Positions 34,170 through 49,925 of a stretch of 64,000 nucleotides of DNA are shown in pieces. The stretch comes from Aporrectodea caliginosa (taxonomy: Eukaryota > Annelida > Clitellata > Crassiclitellata > Lumbricidae). The position numbers were made by a program, and so were the translations under genes. Position 1 is the first letter of the stretch, and every line of letters begins with the position of its first letter. The notes under the pieces are model-generated. The model saw only the letters and a program-made list of their open reading frames with translations, was not told the origin of the DNA and did not search any database. Location: the NCBI GenBank assembly GCA_020284085.1, contig JACEVL010000495.1, positions 2,439,028 to 2,503,027 on the forward strand, written 5' to 3'.

Positions 34170-34910
34170 TCGAAACAATATCAATAAACAGGAAGAGTAA
34201 AAAGCTGTTCCAGGTCAAGGTCCAAAGGGTCTTCAGACGGCTATACGGTGCATGGTGTTTAGAATCGAAGCGACGTGGGAGAATCGAATTCGTTTTCAGT
34301 ATTAAAATCAATAAGGTATATTCATTAACGTTTGTTAGCAAAAAATCTTAGTTTAAAAGATAACTGTTTCTTGGACTAATAAGGTCTATCCTTTTGTTTG
34401 ATTGAAAATGATAGAAAAAACAACCAGATTTAGCTGGCAGATTACTTAACTTCGTTTGTTTTCTGTTACATTGCCACATTTCTGTCAGTGTAACTACGAC
34501 TTCATTTGGGGCCACCAAGAAGCCATACCTTCGCAGGGGCATTCCATGGTCGATTTGGCACCTCTGCTATCTGATCTTCCTACATACTATAGTACATAGT
34601 GGCCCACCGGTTCGATGCATCAGTATTATAGCTCAGTTTGCTGTAGGTCGCTATAATATAGTGCAACAGAACTTTTGAAATATTTTATATTATGGTGGAA
34701 ACTGAACAATCTACTAATAGTCCAGCATGCAATCCACTAGAATAAATTATTATTATATTAATACATGTAGTAGGAATAACTTTGTTAAATGCAGTTAAGG
34801 ACCGATATTATAGGCTTGTCGAAATCTGACAAAAGTTGACAATTGCATCACCGAACTGGAAAAATAGCGAGATTATTGTGTTCGTGTGTCATCCATAAAA
34901 AGATCTAAAT
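34170..34910. other. Intergenic, nothing recognised
   Basis: AT-rich, no coding or repeat signal I can support. Confidence 0.35.
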
Positions 34911-34914
34911 TCAA

Positions 34915-35287
34915 ATTTCAAAACCCTCATTCTGGTCTTCAAGGCACAACGGGGTCTTTGCCCTGAAATGTCTAGCTGCATGGTGTATTACTCCGACCTC
35001 TTTCAGCTTCCTCGCATCGTCCACTCCGCTCTTCAAACAGACTTGATCTTCTATGGCTGTCCCGATCCTTTACCTCAATCGGTCCCTCTCTTTGGAATGC
35101 GCTGTCTCCAGTTACTCGCTCTCAAATTCTAGCTGGTAACCCGTCCTCCTTCGATTTGTTCAAAACCTATTGTTTCTCTCTTGGCCTTGTGCACTAGGAG
35201 CGCCTCTAGTATAGCTAGCTGAACAGTTCACCCTATTAGAGGCGCTTTGTGAATGTTTGAATACAACACAATACAATACAATGATGA
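34915..35287 (+). mobile_element. L2-like LINE 3' end, decayed
   Basis: Plus-strand frames give LILVFKAQRGLCPEMSS and, after shifts, pieces of the SRTSLRSASQ..LLVPRS-like and NSLP-like C-terminus. The tail is AGGAGCGCCTCTAG, then TTAGAGGCGCTTTGTGAATG, then (ATACA)n. Stops interrupt it. Confidence 0.65.
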
Positions 35288-35384
35288 CGAGAATCTTCTA
35301 TCAGAAACTTATCTTGTTGATAAGCAGTGCTGAAGTTCATCGGCTTAGACCATATTATTCGTCGGAGGACTTACATGTACATGT

Positions 35385-35492
35385 ATAGCGCTCGTGAATA
35401 AGCTCAGCGCTCGTGAATAAGCTGGTGCCCTACGCTTGGCTTTCGAGTGGCGCTTTAGAAGTTTGGAGATTACGATTACGATTACGATAGTT
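35385..35492 (+). mobile_element. Stem-loop tail, TACGAT subfamily
   Basis: TAGCGCTCGTGAATAAGCTGG appears twice in part (35388 and 35409), followed by GTGGCGCTTTAGAAGTTTGG and (AGATTACG)-type repeats. Nearly identical to 55920-55998. Confidence 0.65.
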
Positions 35493-36083
35493 CGTGGGCG
35501 CCGTAACTCGATCGTCCCAATATAACGAGATGGACTTTTGGTACTTCGTGTCATAAATTATGTCCAGCAATGTATTTACAGCTACATTAACAAAGCTACG
35601 TGAAGATTCTCTTCAGTCAAATGACAGCGCGTGGTCAACCCGTTTATGCATGATGAACGTGTTAATTAGCCAAATCTTTCGTTCTTCGGATGTCGCCCGC
35701 ATAGGCCTACCTGCAGCCGTCTAGCGAAATCTTTTCTTTTCATGGACTATCTACTCGTTTAACTTCTTTCATTCCCATCTCGTCTTTTATACCGCCACCA
35801 AATCAATCAGCAAATTCTGCCCCAATCACTCTCCAACCAAAGGACAATATAAGTTTTCGGTCCTACATTTCTTCCTTTCTCCGTCTCCTTTTACGACCCT
35901 ACATCCATTCTACATATTTCCCTGTCTATGGGCCTAAATCCAGAAGCTCAACTATGATCTAGAAAGTGAGTTTTCAAAATTTCGCATTGTTTCCCTTCGC
36001 GACAGTTAAATAATTTTATTGTAATGGCACCGTTTATGTGTTAAACTAATATCGTCGTCGTCTTACACAAATTTCACTATACA

Positions 36084-36300
36084 ATACAAAACAATTAGAC
36101 ATTTATAACGCGCTTTAACAAGACAAGTCTTGCACGAGAGCGCGTTGCGCTGTGTTCTTAGTCATAGTGTAATGAGAATAGATAAGTTTTTAATTTTGAT
36201 TTAAATTGAGTATATAGCAGATGAACATTGACGGATTGTAGCTGGGAGACTGTTCCATGCATTCCCTAGGTCCCGAGACAGCAAAAGAACGATGTGAATT
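36084..36300 (-). mobile_element. LINE 3' end with hairpin tail
   Basis: The minus strand reads SRDLGNAWNSLPATIR and then FKSKLKTYLFSLHYD followed by a stop, a common LINE C-terminus. A GCGCTCTCG...AAAGCGCGTTATAAATG hairpin and a TTGTATTGTA end follow. Confidence 0.65.
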
Positions 36301-36592
36301 ACCAGCAAATGTCTTAGCCTAGAGTGATCCCAAAAGCCATAGGCCTACGCAGCTTATAAACATAGGCCTAGTAATGAAGGCAGCTTAAAAATAGGGTTAC
36401 CAATAATCAGAACAATAATGTTGTCGGATGTCTGAAATTGTGACGTAATAAGAGCATAACAGACGGATGAAAGAGAAGCGTATTCATCCCAGTACATCAC
36501 GTGATTTACTGCTTGATTTGTATGGCAACTGAACTGTTCGTCTAACAAACGGTCTGGATATTCAATCAATCGAGCGTGATATAATTTTATAG

Positions 36593-39959
<3,367 letters not shown>

Positions 39960-39974
<15 letters not shown>

Positions 39975-40200
39975 CCTATAGCTCCGCCTCCCAGTTACCT
40001 ATAGCTCCGCCTGCCAGTAATCTGTAGCTCCGCCTGCCAGTAACCTATAGTTCCGCCTCCCAGTAATCTTTAGCTCCGCCTCCCAGTAACCTATAGCTCC
40101 GCCTCCCAGTAATCTTTAGCTCCGCCTCCCAGTAATCTATAGCTCCGCCTCCCAGTAACCTATAGCTCCGCCTCCCAGTAATCTATCGCTCCGCCTCCAA
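39960..40200 (+). repeat. 23-bp minisatellite, about 10.5 units
   Basis: Unit TCCGCCTCCCAGTAACCTAT + AGC. Variants alternate AACCTATAG, AATCTTTAG and AATCTATAG, and two units have CCTGCC. Every unit carries the in-frame stop TAA (TTA in unit 2). CTCCGCC is also a GC-box-like word, repeated ten times. Confidence 0.95.
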
Positions 40201-40209
40201 CAGACGCCA

Positions 40210-41135
40210 ATTGGTTGAAACTAAAAAATCCAGAAAACTATCGATTTCTATAGTGTTCAATCATATTGGTCGTATTTGATGTTCACATTCTATCGTGGCT
40301 AGTTTATCGCACGACATTATGTGTCGTTTAAAAAATTATGTGGATGTAGACCCCATCTTCTGGCTAATCATGAACGTTTTGGTAGAGCAGATAAATAATT
40401 TAGCATGCAATATCATGAATCTAATATTCTGATTTTGTTTATTCATGTATCGGTCTTAAATTGGAAGCCTTTTATGAACTCAACGTAACTTTCGGCAAAT
40501 GTGCCTAAAAGAATGAATATGTTTCTATAGAATTGTTTTGATGTAGGCCTATAGTTCTTTTATTAATGCGGTGCGCTACTTTATGCACGTTTCGAACTTC
40601 ACATTCGTGCCAGCCCAGTTGTTAATATGTCTGCCTACACGTGGTTGTTCAATTCTGTATACATGTATACATGCATGTATTTATGTACAATTACGTGTAC
40701 ATATGTATGTATGTTACATATGCATACAGACACATGCATATAATATGTACATAATTAGGTAATTGTGTATACGTATGTATGCATGTATCAATAACAATAA
40801 CCATACCCATAAATTTTATTGAACCCAAGAATAGTAATGACAACGAAAAACAAGAACAAAAGAAAAAACCAGACTAGCAACAAGGGGATCAATTGTACTA
40901 TACGACCCTATTAGTTTTCTCATAGGGGCGCAACATAAATTTCTAGCTACAGATACAGTTACGGTGATTAAGTGAAACATAGTCCTATACTGAGCACTTA
41001 TTGGACTGTAAAGTTTATGCATTCGGCAGCCTAAAACATCCTTTAATGCACCATGTAACATTATTATTAAAAGTTTTTCTTTATGCCCCAATGTACATTT
41101 TGATTCCTAAATGTTAATCAAAAGAGACAGAAACA
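40210..41135. other. 3' flank of the coiled-coil gene, ATGTATGT-rich
   Basis: AT-rich; 40650-40790 is dense in ACATGTAT/ATGTATGT words. No canonical AATAAA clearly placed for the upstream gene. No gene seen. Confidence 0.35.
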
Positions 41136-41139
41136 TCTG

Positions 41140-41276
<137 letters not shown>

Positions 41277-41460
41277 TATACATAATTTTTTATGAGACAT
41301 AGCTACCGGTACTGGCTTTGACGCATAGAAGCATTGACGCATAGACGCCTGCATAATAGCTCATATATACGTTACGTACCACGGCAGTAGACTGACGTCA
41401 CAATCTGTTTCAGAACAAGAAGTGTAATGGCATACTTTCTATTATCTAAGCATGATCCAT

Positions 41461-41536
41461 AATCAATCAATCAATCAATCAATCAATCATAAAATTTATA
41501 TAGCGCCTCTTCAAGGGCTACTCAGAGGCGCTAATA
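41461..41536 (-). mobile_element. L2-type stem-loop tail with (AATC/GATT)n end
   Basis: (AATC)n, TTATATAGCGCCTCTTCAAGG, then CTCAGAGGCGCTAA. Minus orientation. Confidence 0.7.
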
Positions 41537-42027
41537 ATTACGCCTGTCTACAGTAGCATGGACGCCTGTAGGCCCTATAGTCTATATAATTATGATCTAT
41601 AAGCCGTGTCGCCGTTTGCACTTTAATAAACACTACCATGGCAACGTGGGATTATGGGATACACAGTGAAATGACGACAATTAGGACTACGTTCTCATGA
41701 GAAAGCTGACGAAGGAGAACACAGGCGTTAGAAACTAATAACACTTGAAACAATGGAAGAATTAAGACGGTGATGCATTCGATCAAAGTCTTTATCAGCC
41801 CCTACATGTACATATGGTAAGAACGATGGCATCATCATCGCATTAAAAATTATGGTGTCACATTCTATCTATATCACTGGACGACGATTTTGAATCGCAC
41901 AGATTGATTTGGTAAGTTTACATTATAATGCATGGCGCAATTTCAGTGTAGGCCTATAAAATTATATACTCTTAGACTTAAAGCACAAAATGCAGTGGAT
42001 AGAATGGAAAGTTAATATAATTCAACA

Positions 42028-42181
42028 TGGATGGATGGATGGATGGATGGATGGATGGATGGATGGATGGATGGATGGATGGATGGATGGATGGATGGAT
42101 GGATGGATGGATGGATGGATGGATGGATGGATGGATGGGATGGATGGATGGATGGATGGATGGATGGATGGATGGATGGAT
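42028..42181. repeat. (GGAT)n microsatellite
   Basis: About 38 GGAT/ATGG tetranucleotides with one single-base slip near 42138. The WMDG and IHPS open frames are artefacts. Confidence 0.95.
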
Positions 42182-42600
42182 TTTTCAATATTAAATGCAA
42201 TGGACCATTAGTAGGCTATGGAATACATTACCAGTTCATATTCGATGTTCGCCGACGTTACAATTATTTAAACAACAACTGCGCAGTTTCTTAAATGACA
42301 CACGACTGTAATTTGTAACTTGTTTTGTAGCTTAGTTAAGTTTAACTCTCTGTTCAGTAGGTCGTGTATATGATCCAATTATTTGTTGTTGTCATAGTTA
42401 AGACTTCGATGCATGTTTAATTAGAAAGACGACTGTTCTTCGTCGCCATCTGTAATGTGTTTAATTTGGTGACCCTATTCAAGCGGAACTCTGTTCCTTC
42501 TGGGTCTACCGGTTGTTTCTCAATACCCATGTCAATGTTTCATGTCTATATTTTTCTTTTGCTGATTTGTTGGGATTCAATAAACGAAGAATGAATGAAT
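42182..42600 (+). mobile_element. CR1-like LINE 3' end, decayed
   Basis: Short C-terminal frame with a [15 protein letters not shown] stretch like the FKKRLRTYL end of the copy at 46-47.5 kb. The 3' UTR has GACCCTATTCAAGCGGAACT and CCTTCTGGGTC, as at 47.42 and 58.06 kb, and a TTCAATAAACGAAGAATGAA end. It starts right after the GGAT array. Confidence 0.65.
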
Positions 42601-42638
42601 GAATGAATGGATCGATCGATCGATCGATCGATCGATCT
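42588..42638. repeat. (GAAT)n followed by (ATCG)n
   Basis: Four GAAT units, then about eight GATC-register tetranucleotides. Confidence 0.9.
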
Positions 42639-43373
42639 GTACAGATTAACTAAGTGTTGTTATTGGTGGCAAAGGTGTAAAAACTAATAAGGCAATTAGG
42701 AATGTGAAAAGAAGCAGTTTCGAAACCTATTCAATGAAACCGAGATATTTAAAGTTAAACGTGAAATGTGTTCAAATTAGTGTTTTCCTTCTCAATAGTT
42801 TCCAGTTGTTACGCTGCTGTGCTGTAACAGTTTTTCAGCCATGTGATATGTTCATTGAGACGCTACAGTTACAGTGTTTCTTACCTTTCTTTAATTTTAG
42901 CCTACACACACACACTTCAGCTTCACATTTTCCGTCGCATTCTGCCGAAACTTCGTCAGGTGGTGGGTGATCTGTAATCTACGAACCCAGTCCGATAAGC
43001 AATCATTTCGTGTTGTGCAACGTCGGGGAGGTTTCGTGAAGTTTTTCGGCTCAGGACACGTCGAGGAAGGTAGGATATGATCGTGTAATCAGCAAAGAAA
43101 TGGCCTACCTGTCTGAGACTTCGATGGACACTATTTTTGCGATTCTGGCGTAGGGTTAGAATCCACGTCTCTGAGGGCTGTTCTTAATAGATATGTCTAA
43201 CATATTAGTTACTTCCTCAGCCATAATAAATTTACTGACCGTAAATTGTCAGTGGGAAGAACAGACGGCGAGAGAAAGGAGTGTGACCACCGGAACTCGT
43301 ATGCCCGCGAACATGTCTCATTGGCGGACATCGGCTTTCATTTCGCTTGTGATGACGTTTGCAATAAGGTTTG

Positions 43374-43450
43374 GCGTTGTAATTGTAAATGTGACTGAAC
43401 ATTTATGTAGCGCCGCTAACAGAGCGAAACATGAGGGACGCTCTTTGCGC
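43374..43450 (-). mobile_element. Stem-loop tail with TAATTG-type end
   Basis: TTGTAATTGTAA, ACATTTATGTAGCGCCGCT, then GGACGCTCTTTGCGC; like the 3' end of the LINE at 32659. Confidence 0.5.
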
Positions 43451-43517
43451 TAGCCTATAGCCTATGTGATGGTAGATGTCATTAAGACCTACACTTTTAC
43501 ATCAGTTAAATAGCAGA

Positions 43518-44020
43518 ACAATTGTATTGTATTGTATTTATAAATTTATAAAGCGCCTCTCACAGTGAACACCAATCAAAGGCGCTTCCAGTGCGAAAGA
43601 CACTGAGCTAAACGCAGTAAGACGAACAATGCACAGTAAAGTAGAAGGGTCATCAGAGGCAATCCGATGCGCACAAGTGGAATCAACCAACGGATTCTCA
43701 TCAACAATACACTAGATTACACTATGTGTCGCTTAACATAGCGCCTTTTAAGTCTGCTACCTCACATGACTATTTAGCTCGTCTAATTGTTTAAGTCCGT
43801 TTCAAGATAGTTTGAAAGTGTTTGCTGAAGAGAATTAAATGCAACAGCACGTACATACAACGGAAGAGTGTTTCAAGAGGAAGAGCCGAGACATGAGATG
43901 ACACAGTCGGCTCAAGTTGATGGACGGAAGCGCTGCACCTGCATGGCTTCACGAGCTGCTGAGCGCAACGATCGCTGACCTGCTTGACCTTACATGTATT
44001 TAGGCTATGTCAGGGCGTGC
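43518..44020 (-). mobile_element. L2-like retroelement remnant with (TATTG)n end
   Basis: (ATTGT)n, then ATAAAGCGCCTCTCAC and CAAAGGCGCTTCC form the hairpin. To the right, the minus strand gives short open pieces such as SKHFQTILKRT that look like decayed pol or SINE body. Boundaries uncertain. Confidence 0.5.
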
Positions 44021-44328
44021 CGACAAAGCCTTAATAGTGCACTAGTGCATCTATTAGGCCTATATGTAATTTAACCCCTTTTATTATGACAAGCTGTAAT
44101 AAATAATCGCTAGGTGACGGTAACGTAAAGTGTCCATTTATATTGCATGAATTTTACAAAATATCAATCAACGTCCTTGCGACAAAACGAAACCAAACAA
44201 GGCTCCATCGCAGGGGAACCTTGTACTTTATTCTTTTCTGTAATGATACTGCAACCTGTCATAACGTGTAATAATATTAATCTTCGTGGGTTTCCTGTGT
44301 TTCTTTAGGTACCAGAGCGGCGACTGAG

Positions 44329-44460
44329 GTGAGATGGAATGGGTGTGAAGAGAATGAGGCGAGAAGGGATGGGTGTGACGAGGTTGAGGCGAGATTGATG
44401 GGTGTGACGAGACTGAGGCGAGATTGATGGGTGTGACGAGACTGAGGCGAGATTGATGGC
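44329..44460 (+). repeat. 29-bp tandem repeat (~4 units)
   Basis: GGGTGTGACGAGACTGAGGC followed by GAGATTGAT recurs, the last two units being identical. Confidence 0.85.
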
Positions 44461-44524
44461 AGTGGTGATTGCTCTGTGGCTCTGTCTTGTTTCGTTGTTA
44501 TGTATTAGAAGTTTATTTGTTGTC

Positions 44525-44625
44525 GTCCTGGCGGGCCTCTGGCGTGGCGTAAAAACCCGTAAGCTCATTATGGCAGGGTGGGCCCCTGGCGTGGTCTAAT
44601 ACCCCGCAAGCCCCTTTATTATTAC
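44525..44625 (+). repeat. ~44-bp tandem duplication
   Basis: GGCGGGCCTCTGGCGTGG...CCCGTAAGC and GGGTGGGCCCCTGGCGTGG...CCCGCAAGC are adjacent related units. Confidence 0.7.
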
Positions 44626-44672
44626 TTTTGAATTTGTTTTTTATTTTCTTAATTTTGTATTGTCTTGCCGAT

Positions 44673-44818
44673 GAGCCGAGGGATGAGAATGAGGATGAGA
44701 GTGGGGGTTAGGTTAGAAGAAAGATGGGGCAGAGGGATGAGAATGAGGATGAGAGAGGGGGCTAGGTTAGAAGAAAGACGGGGCATGCAGAGGGATGAGA
44801 ATGAGGATGAGCGGGAAT
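44673..44818 (+). repeat. ~56-bp tandem repeat (2.5 units)
   Basis: GAGGGATGAGAATGAGGATG, then a (G)TTAGGTTAGAAGAAAGA segment, occurs twice, with a third partial unit. Confidence 0.85.
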
Positions 44819-45009
44819 CGAGGCATGGCAACCACAGTAGAATCCGACAGAAAATCTACTTTATGAAGATAAAGATCACCCAAAGGTAAATCGGAAGTTT
44901 ATTGTATGCAAGAGCTGATGAGATCAAATGCTAACTATTTTATTATTCTAGTCTAGTAGGTATACACTGATATGAACTTTGAGATGGACTCATACGAAAT
45001 GCTCTGTCT

Positions 45010-45125
45010 CTGTGTGTGTGTGTGTGTGCGTGTCTGTTTATGTGTTTCCTTTGTTTCTGTCTCTGTCTGTCTGTCTCTGTCTGTCTGTCTCTGTCTGTTT
45101 GTCTGTCTGTTTCTCTCTCTCTCTC
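45010..45125. repeat. (TG)n/(CTGT)n microsatellite
   Basis: TG run followed by TCTGTCTG and TCTC runs. Confidence 0.9.
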
Positions 45126-45889
45126 AAATTGCCTGTAATTAAAGTATTGACGTCTAGCACGCTAATCTAATATTATTCATTCATTCATTCTCTCTCCCCT
45201 GTCTGACTGTCACTGTCTCTCCCAGTCTCTGTCTTCTGTCACTCTGTATCTCTCTCTTTCTCTCGACATAATATACATGTAAGGCTGAGATACGTGTAGC
45301 CGTGGTCACTGGTCCATTTAGCAAGGCTATACTGGACGGTCTTTCGGTTTGTCGGCAGTCCATTTAGTACTGTTCAGTAGAGGAGCGGCAGAAATAGGAA
45401 TGAAGAGAGGATTTCTCCAGAAGGCACATGCTTTGTCACATTAGGGCGCAGATGTTCTGCGAGTAATAGGTAAGTTTGCAACAAAGAGGAATTTGTCATT
45501 CGACTAACGTCTAAACTTTTTTGCAGTGTTCTGCAACGAAAAGAAGATGACGCAATCATCCAATCGAGGTGTGAATGGCCGACGTCATTTTCTCAGCATC
45601 GGCATATGTGGAAAACGCTTCAGCCAAACAATTGACACTTTTCGACCCGTCCGACCTAAAGATACACTATCAAAATAAGATGGAAAAAGACGATGATCTG
45701 CTCGGAGTAATTCTTGAACTAGAGTGGACTTTTGAGATGGCTTCAGGAACAATTCGACTACTTGATGTAGACTATCCATGAGTCAACGTTCTTTGTCTAA
45801 AATATCGACCATTATTGAATTGCTGTGTTGTTCGTTGTAAAATTACAGTCTCTTTCCTAAATTTCACAGGTTGATATCGGGTTGATATC

Positions 45890-46060
45890 AGCCGTTTTAT
45901 ATATCCAGCAGAAAGAGCGGTACCTTCTTGGCTGCGCTCCATCTTACTTGTCTGATCTTTGTCGACCTGTCTCTGACGTCGCAGCCCGTCGAACTCCGCG
46001 TTCTTCAGCAAGGGGAGCTTTTGGTCCCGCGAGCTCACACCTCTATTAGACAGCGTTGAA
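45890..46060 (+). mobile_element. L2-like LINE C-terminal fragment
   Basis: Across shifts the plus strand reads LGCAPSYLSDLC, RPVSDVAARRTPRSS and ARGAFGPASSH, the usual L2/CR1 C-terminus. The hairpin tail is absent because a second LINE begins directly after. Confidence 0.65.
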
Positions 46061-46082
46061 CCTTTTCACTTATTAGGGCCTA

Positions 46083-47575
46083 TGGCGTTAGTCAATAAGC
46101 AAGATATGATTACTAGGGCCATTGATAATAACGAATACTCGGTGGGATCTTCTTTGATTTAGCAAAGGCCTTTGATACGGTCGATCATGGTATCCTACTA
46201 AAGAAATTAGAATACTATGGAATCAGAGGCACTCAACTAAACTGGTTTGCAAGTTATCTTGATAAACGTTCTCAAAGGGTCCTCTGCAATGGTGTATGGT
46301 CAGAACTTAATTGGATTAAATATGGTGTCCCTCAAGGATCCAACCTTGGGCCATTACTATTCCTTCTTTACATTAATGACCTAGCTAAAACTTCGCCTAC
46401 CTTGTACTTCATATTATTTGCGGATGATACTAATGTCTTTTACTTCCATGGATCTTGGATGGAGCTGGTGCGCCTTGTGAACGTGGAACTTGCTAAAATA
46501 AATGAATGGTTTGCGGCGAATAAACTTTCATTGAATCTAGATTAAACCAATTACATCTTATTCAAGTCTCATAGAAAAACACCACCTAGTGAGAATTTGG
46601 GTATAACAATCAAAGATGCTCCTCTTACGCAGGTTGAATCAACTAGATTCCTGGGGGTACATATTGATCAACATCTGACATGGAAAGTGCACATTAATGA
46701 GATTTCTAATAAGATTGCTAAGAATGTTGGAATTTTGAGTCGTATTGCTTATCTGTTGCCTCAATCTGTTAAGTTAAATCTATATTATGCACTCATCTAT
46801 CCATATCTTAGCTATTGTAACTTGATTTGGGCAATGACCTATCCCTCTAGGTTGATAAGATTGCTAATTATACAAAAAAGGGCTGTTCGATTAATTGCTG
46901 GTGTTCGAAAATGGGCACATACTGCCCCACTGTTTAGAGAATTGAAAATACTGAGAATCGACCAAATTAGGGATTTTCAAGTTGGGGAGTTCTTTTTTCG
47001 CTTGGAGCACGGACCGATATTCCCACCGATATTCAAGGATTTTTTGATATGATATACACTGCCACTATACTAGAAATGCCTCCACTTTCCGTTCTGTTAA
47101 GGTTCATTCCAACGCTCGGCTCCATACAGTCAAGTATCAGGGAACACTGGTATGGAATGCAATCCCTTCCAATATACTCATGTCTAATAATTTGTTCATC
47201 TTTAAAAAAAGATTACGTACATACCTTCTTTTATCTGTATAACATCTACACATTACCGTGAATGGCACAAAGCCGCATTTAGTTAAGTTCTTAGTTAAGA
47301 TTATAGTTAAGTTTTTCTTCTCAGGCAATGATTTGATTTAATTAGGCCCATACCATTATATCTCTCTTTCTTTCACAGGCCAATAATGAATTTAGGTTAT
47401 AGAATACAAAGGCACGGGGACCCTACTTAAGCGGGACTAACATCCCTTCTGGGTTTCCCTTTTGCTACCCTGGTTTATTTTTCTCTTTATGTCGTTATGT
47501 GATATATATTTCTGTTATGTTTTTGGCTTGCAATAAATTGATTTGATTGATTTGATTTGATTGATTGAATTGTCG
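46083..47575 (+). mobile_element. CR1-like LINE with reverse-transcriptase domain, disrupted
   Basis: Plus-strand frames encode IFFDLAKAFDTVDHGILLKK, NWIKYGVPQGSNLGPLLFLL, YFILFADDTNVFYFHG (catalytic FADD) and, after an in-frame TAG near 46541, STRFLGVHIDQHLTWKVHI, YPYLSYCNLIW and KRAVRLIAGV. A frameshift near 46150 and the stop near 46541 inactivate it. The 5' part of pol and ORF1 are missing. The 3' UTR has a GCGGGACTAACATCCCTTCT hairpin and ends in CAATAAATTGATTTGATTGA repeats. Confidence 0.9.
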
Positions 47576-48740
47576 GTCCATCCATCTGGAAGGGAAGTAA
47601 TTATTATGCTTTGTGAAGGCCTGGAGTCGAGTTGCTATTTTTTCGTTCATTATCTGTGCGTATGGGCATCATGACCTTCATTGTAGGCTATACTCCATGT
47701 ACAAAAGAACTCAGGCTTGTCGTTGTGTGTGAGGTGAGCACGAGTGAGCAAGCGAGACTGTTTAAGCGGGCTGAGCGAGGGAATACTTAATAATTAATTC
47801 AATCATTCATTTGCTTATTCATTCGTTCTGAACATTTAAAAGCACTCATTAAATCTACTCAGAGGTGCATGACACTGTATACCCGATATGGTCAGCTGCA
47901 CCTCTAGGGGTGATGAGCGAAAGCCTAAAACATGGCACTTGCTATGCCTAATGACGCAGGGATGGTCAATGGCCAGGCTTCAGCAAACAATGCCTTTTGT
48001 TACTTGGGGTGGTCACTTGAAGGAAGAGGCAGAAAGAAAAAAACGTGGTATCGCAGCTGTCCTATTATTATTGCGGAACCGAGTTCTTTTCGAATTTCGG
48101 TAATCCCGGCCGGTCTGAAAGAGGCAATTCGCTTGTCAGCTTGTTCATTGCGACCTACATTGAAACCCTAAAGTTCAATCGGTTCTTCTTCTTTACAGAA
48201 CAGGTTGGCGTTTGAAAAGTCATAAGAAACTAGGCGCAGTCCCCTTACTGAGATAATACTGGGAAGCATTGTTGGTGTGAAGTGACCATTTTCTTACCCT
48301 AGGCATATGAAGACCCTACTTCAAAACGTGGTATCGCACTGCAGTCTGCAGTGCAATATCGGTCACTTCAATCATTCACAGATCTAATCACAATCCAACC
48401 ACTTCGCTCAACCCTCTCCTTTTCCGCCCTAACACACTACTCCGCCCTAACACACTACTCCGCCCTTCCGTTACCTCATTACCTCATAACTTACATTCGT
48501 AAATTGCTGTTTTATATCCACAGTGGTTCCGCCTATTTGTAACAAACTCATGCCAGAATTAAGCCAAATATTTGATCCATTCTACGAACTCACTAAAACC
48601 TCACCTCATGCTTTCTCTCCACACTGCACAGGTCTTTCACACTGCTCTTTCACAAAATTTATCCTATCCTCTTGTATGTATACATGTACTTGTATGTGTG
48701 TATGTAATGTATTGTACTTTCTGAGGAAGGGATAATTAGG
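47576..48740. other. Intergenic, nothing recognised
   Basis: No supported gene. A CCGCCCTAACACACTACT duplication lies near 48425-48465. Confidence 0.35.
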
Positions 48741-48900
48741 TTTGGAATCCCTCAGGGGTCTATTCTTGGCCCTTATTGTTTCTCCTCTATATCACCAGGA
48801 TATGTCATGCACGGGTTGCTCTCCCCCAATCGAAGCCAACGGTTTACAGCCTACGCCAAAGACGCTATGACCGGGTGCTGCCAAAATCTTACAACCAAAT
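48741..48900 (+). mobile_element. LINE reverse-transcriptase fragment
   Basis: FGIPQGSILGPYCFSS at the start and a YAKDA in place of the catalytic YADD about 35 residues on identify a decayed RT palm segment. Flanking pol is lost. Confidence 0.6.
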
Positions 48901-49019
48901 GAGGAAAACATTTATGGTCAGAATGTTGTTCGAATATTAATCAGATTTGTCTCGTAATCTCACAGGTCATGGATATATTTTAATGTTTATGTGAATATAT
49001 ATATTGTTTGTATGATGTA

Positions 49020-49226
49020 TACATTTATGAGCACTTGCTATAGCGCCCCTTCAAGATTTCTACTCAGAGGTGCTCCCGACTGACACTGAATCGGAGTTTC
49101 ACGCCGAAGCGCATGAGAGGACTTGCCCAGGGTCCCTACGCGGCGGCTTGAGGTGGATTCGAACCCGCAACCCTCCGGCTGCAAGGCACCGAACATACCC
49201 CTGGTTTATACCCCCCGCGCCCCACT
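49020..49226 (-). mobile_element. tRNA-derived SINE with L2-type tail
   Basis: Minus strand, full length: TGGGGCGCGG head, GGGGTATGTTCGGTGCCTTG, B-box GGTTCGAATCC, CGCCGCGTAGGGACCCTGGG body, then GGGAGCACCTCTGAGTAG...AAGGGGCGCTATAGCAAG hairpin and a CATA/ATAC-rich end. Aligns throughout with 54541-54780. Confidence 0.85.
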
Positions 49227-49230
49227 TACT

Positions 49231-49625
<395 letters not shown>

Positions 49626-49699
49626 ACTAGCACTACTGCTATCATGGTGCAACCATTGATTGATGCCTTGTGCATTTAAGTTAGTCGGCTCTGAGTCAT

Positions 49700-49925
49700 A
49701 AGTTCAGGTGAGATTCGTTGGGAGCAGTAGTTTTGGTGGCAAACTTTTCTGATCGAGTGGTTTTGGTGCAAGACAGTTCATTGCCGTTTGTTTTTCGCGA
49801 GTATTTTGAAGCCAACTGGATGGATGACGCCAATCGTTTCCGCTGCGTGTAGTTTTTGATCCAACCGGTTTTAAGCCAATTGTTTACGTTACGGATCGTT
49901 TGGTGCATTTCGCTTTGTAGTGATC
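49700..49925. repeat. Degenerate array of GGTTTTGGTGC / TTTTGAAGCCAA words
   Basis: On the minus strand, TGCACCAAAACC, GCCACCAAAACT and GGCTTAAAACCGG recur every ~20-30 bp with variable spacers. Resembles the array at 62550-62765. Confidence 0.5.

Noticed and set aside
41990..42294. WMDG and IHPS repeat proteins
   Set aside because: Produced by the GGAT tetranucleotide array.
45575..45781. 68-codon frame beginning MADVIFSASAYVENASAKQL
   Set aside because: Looks protein-like in composition but I recognise no family, and it lies among LINE fragments; not supportable.
47888..48171. Overlapping short frames near 48 kb
   Set aside because: No family resemblance; probably decayed repeat sequence.
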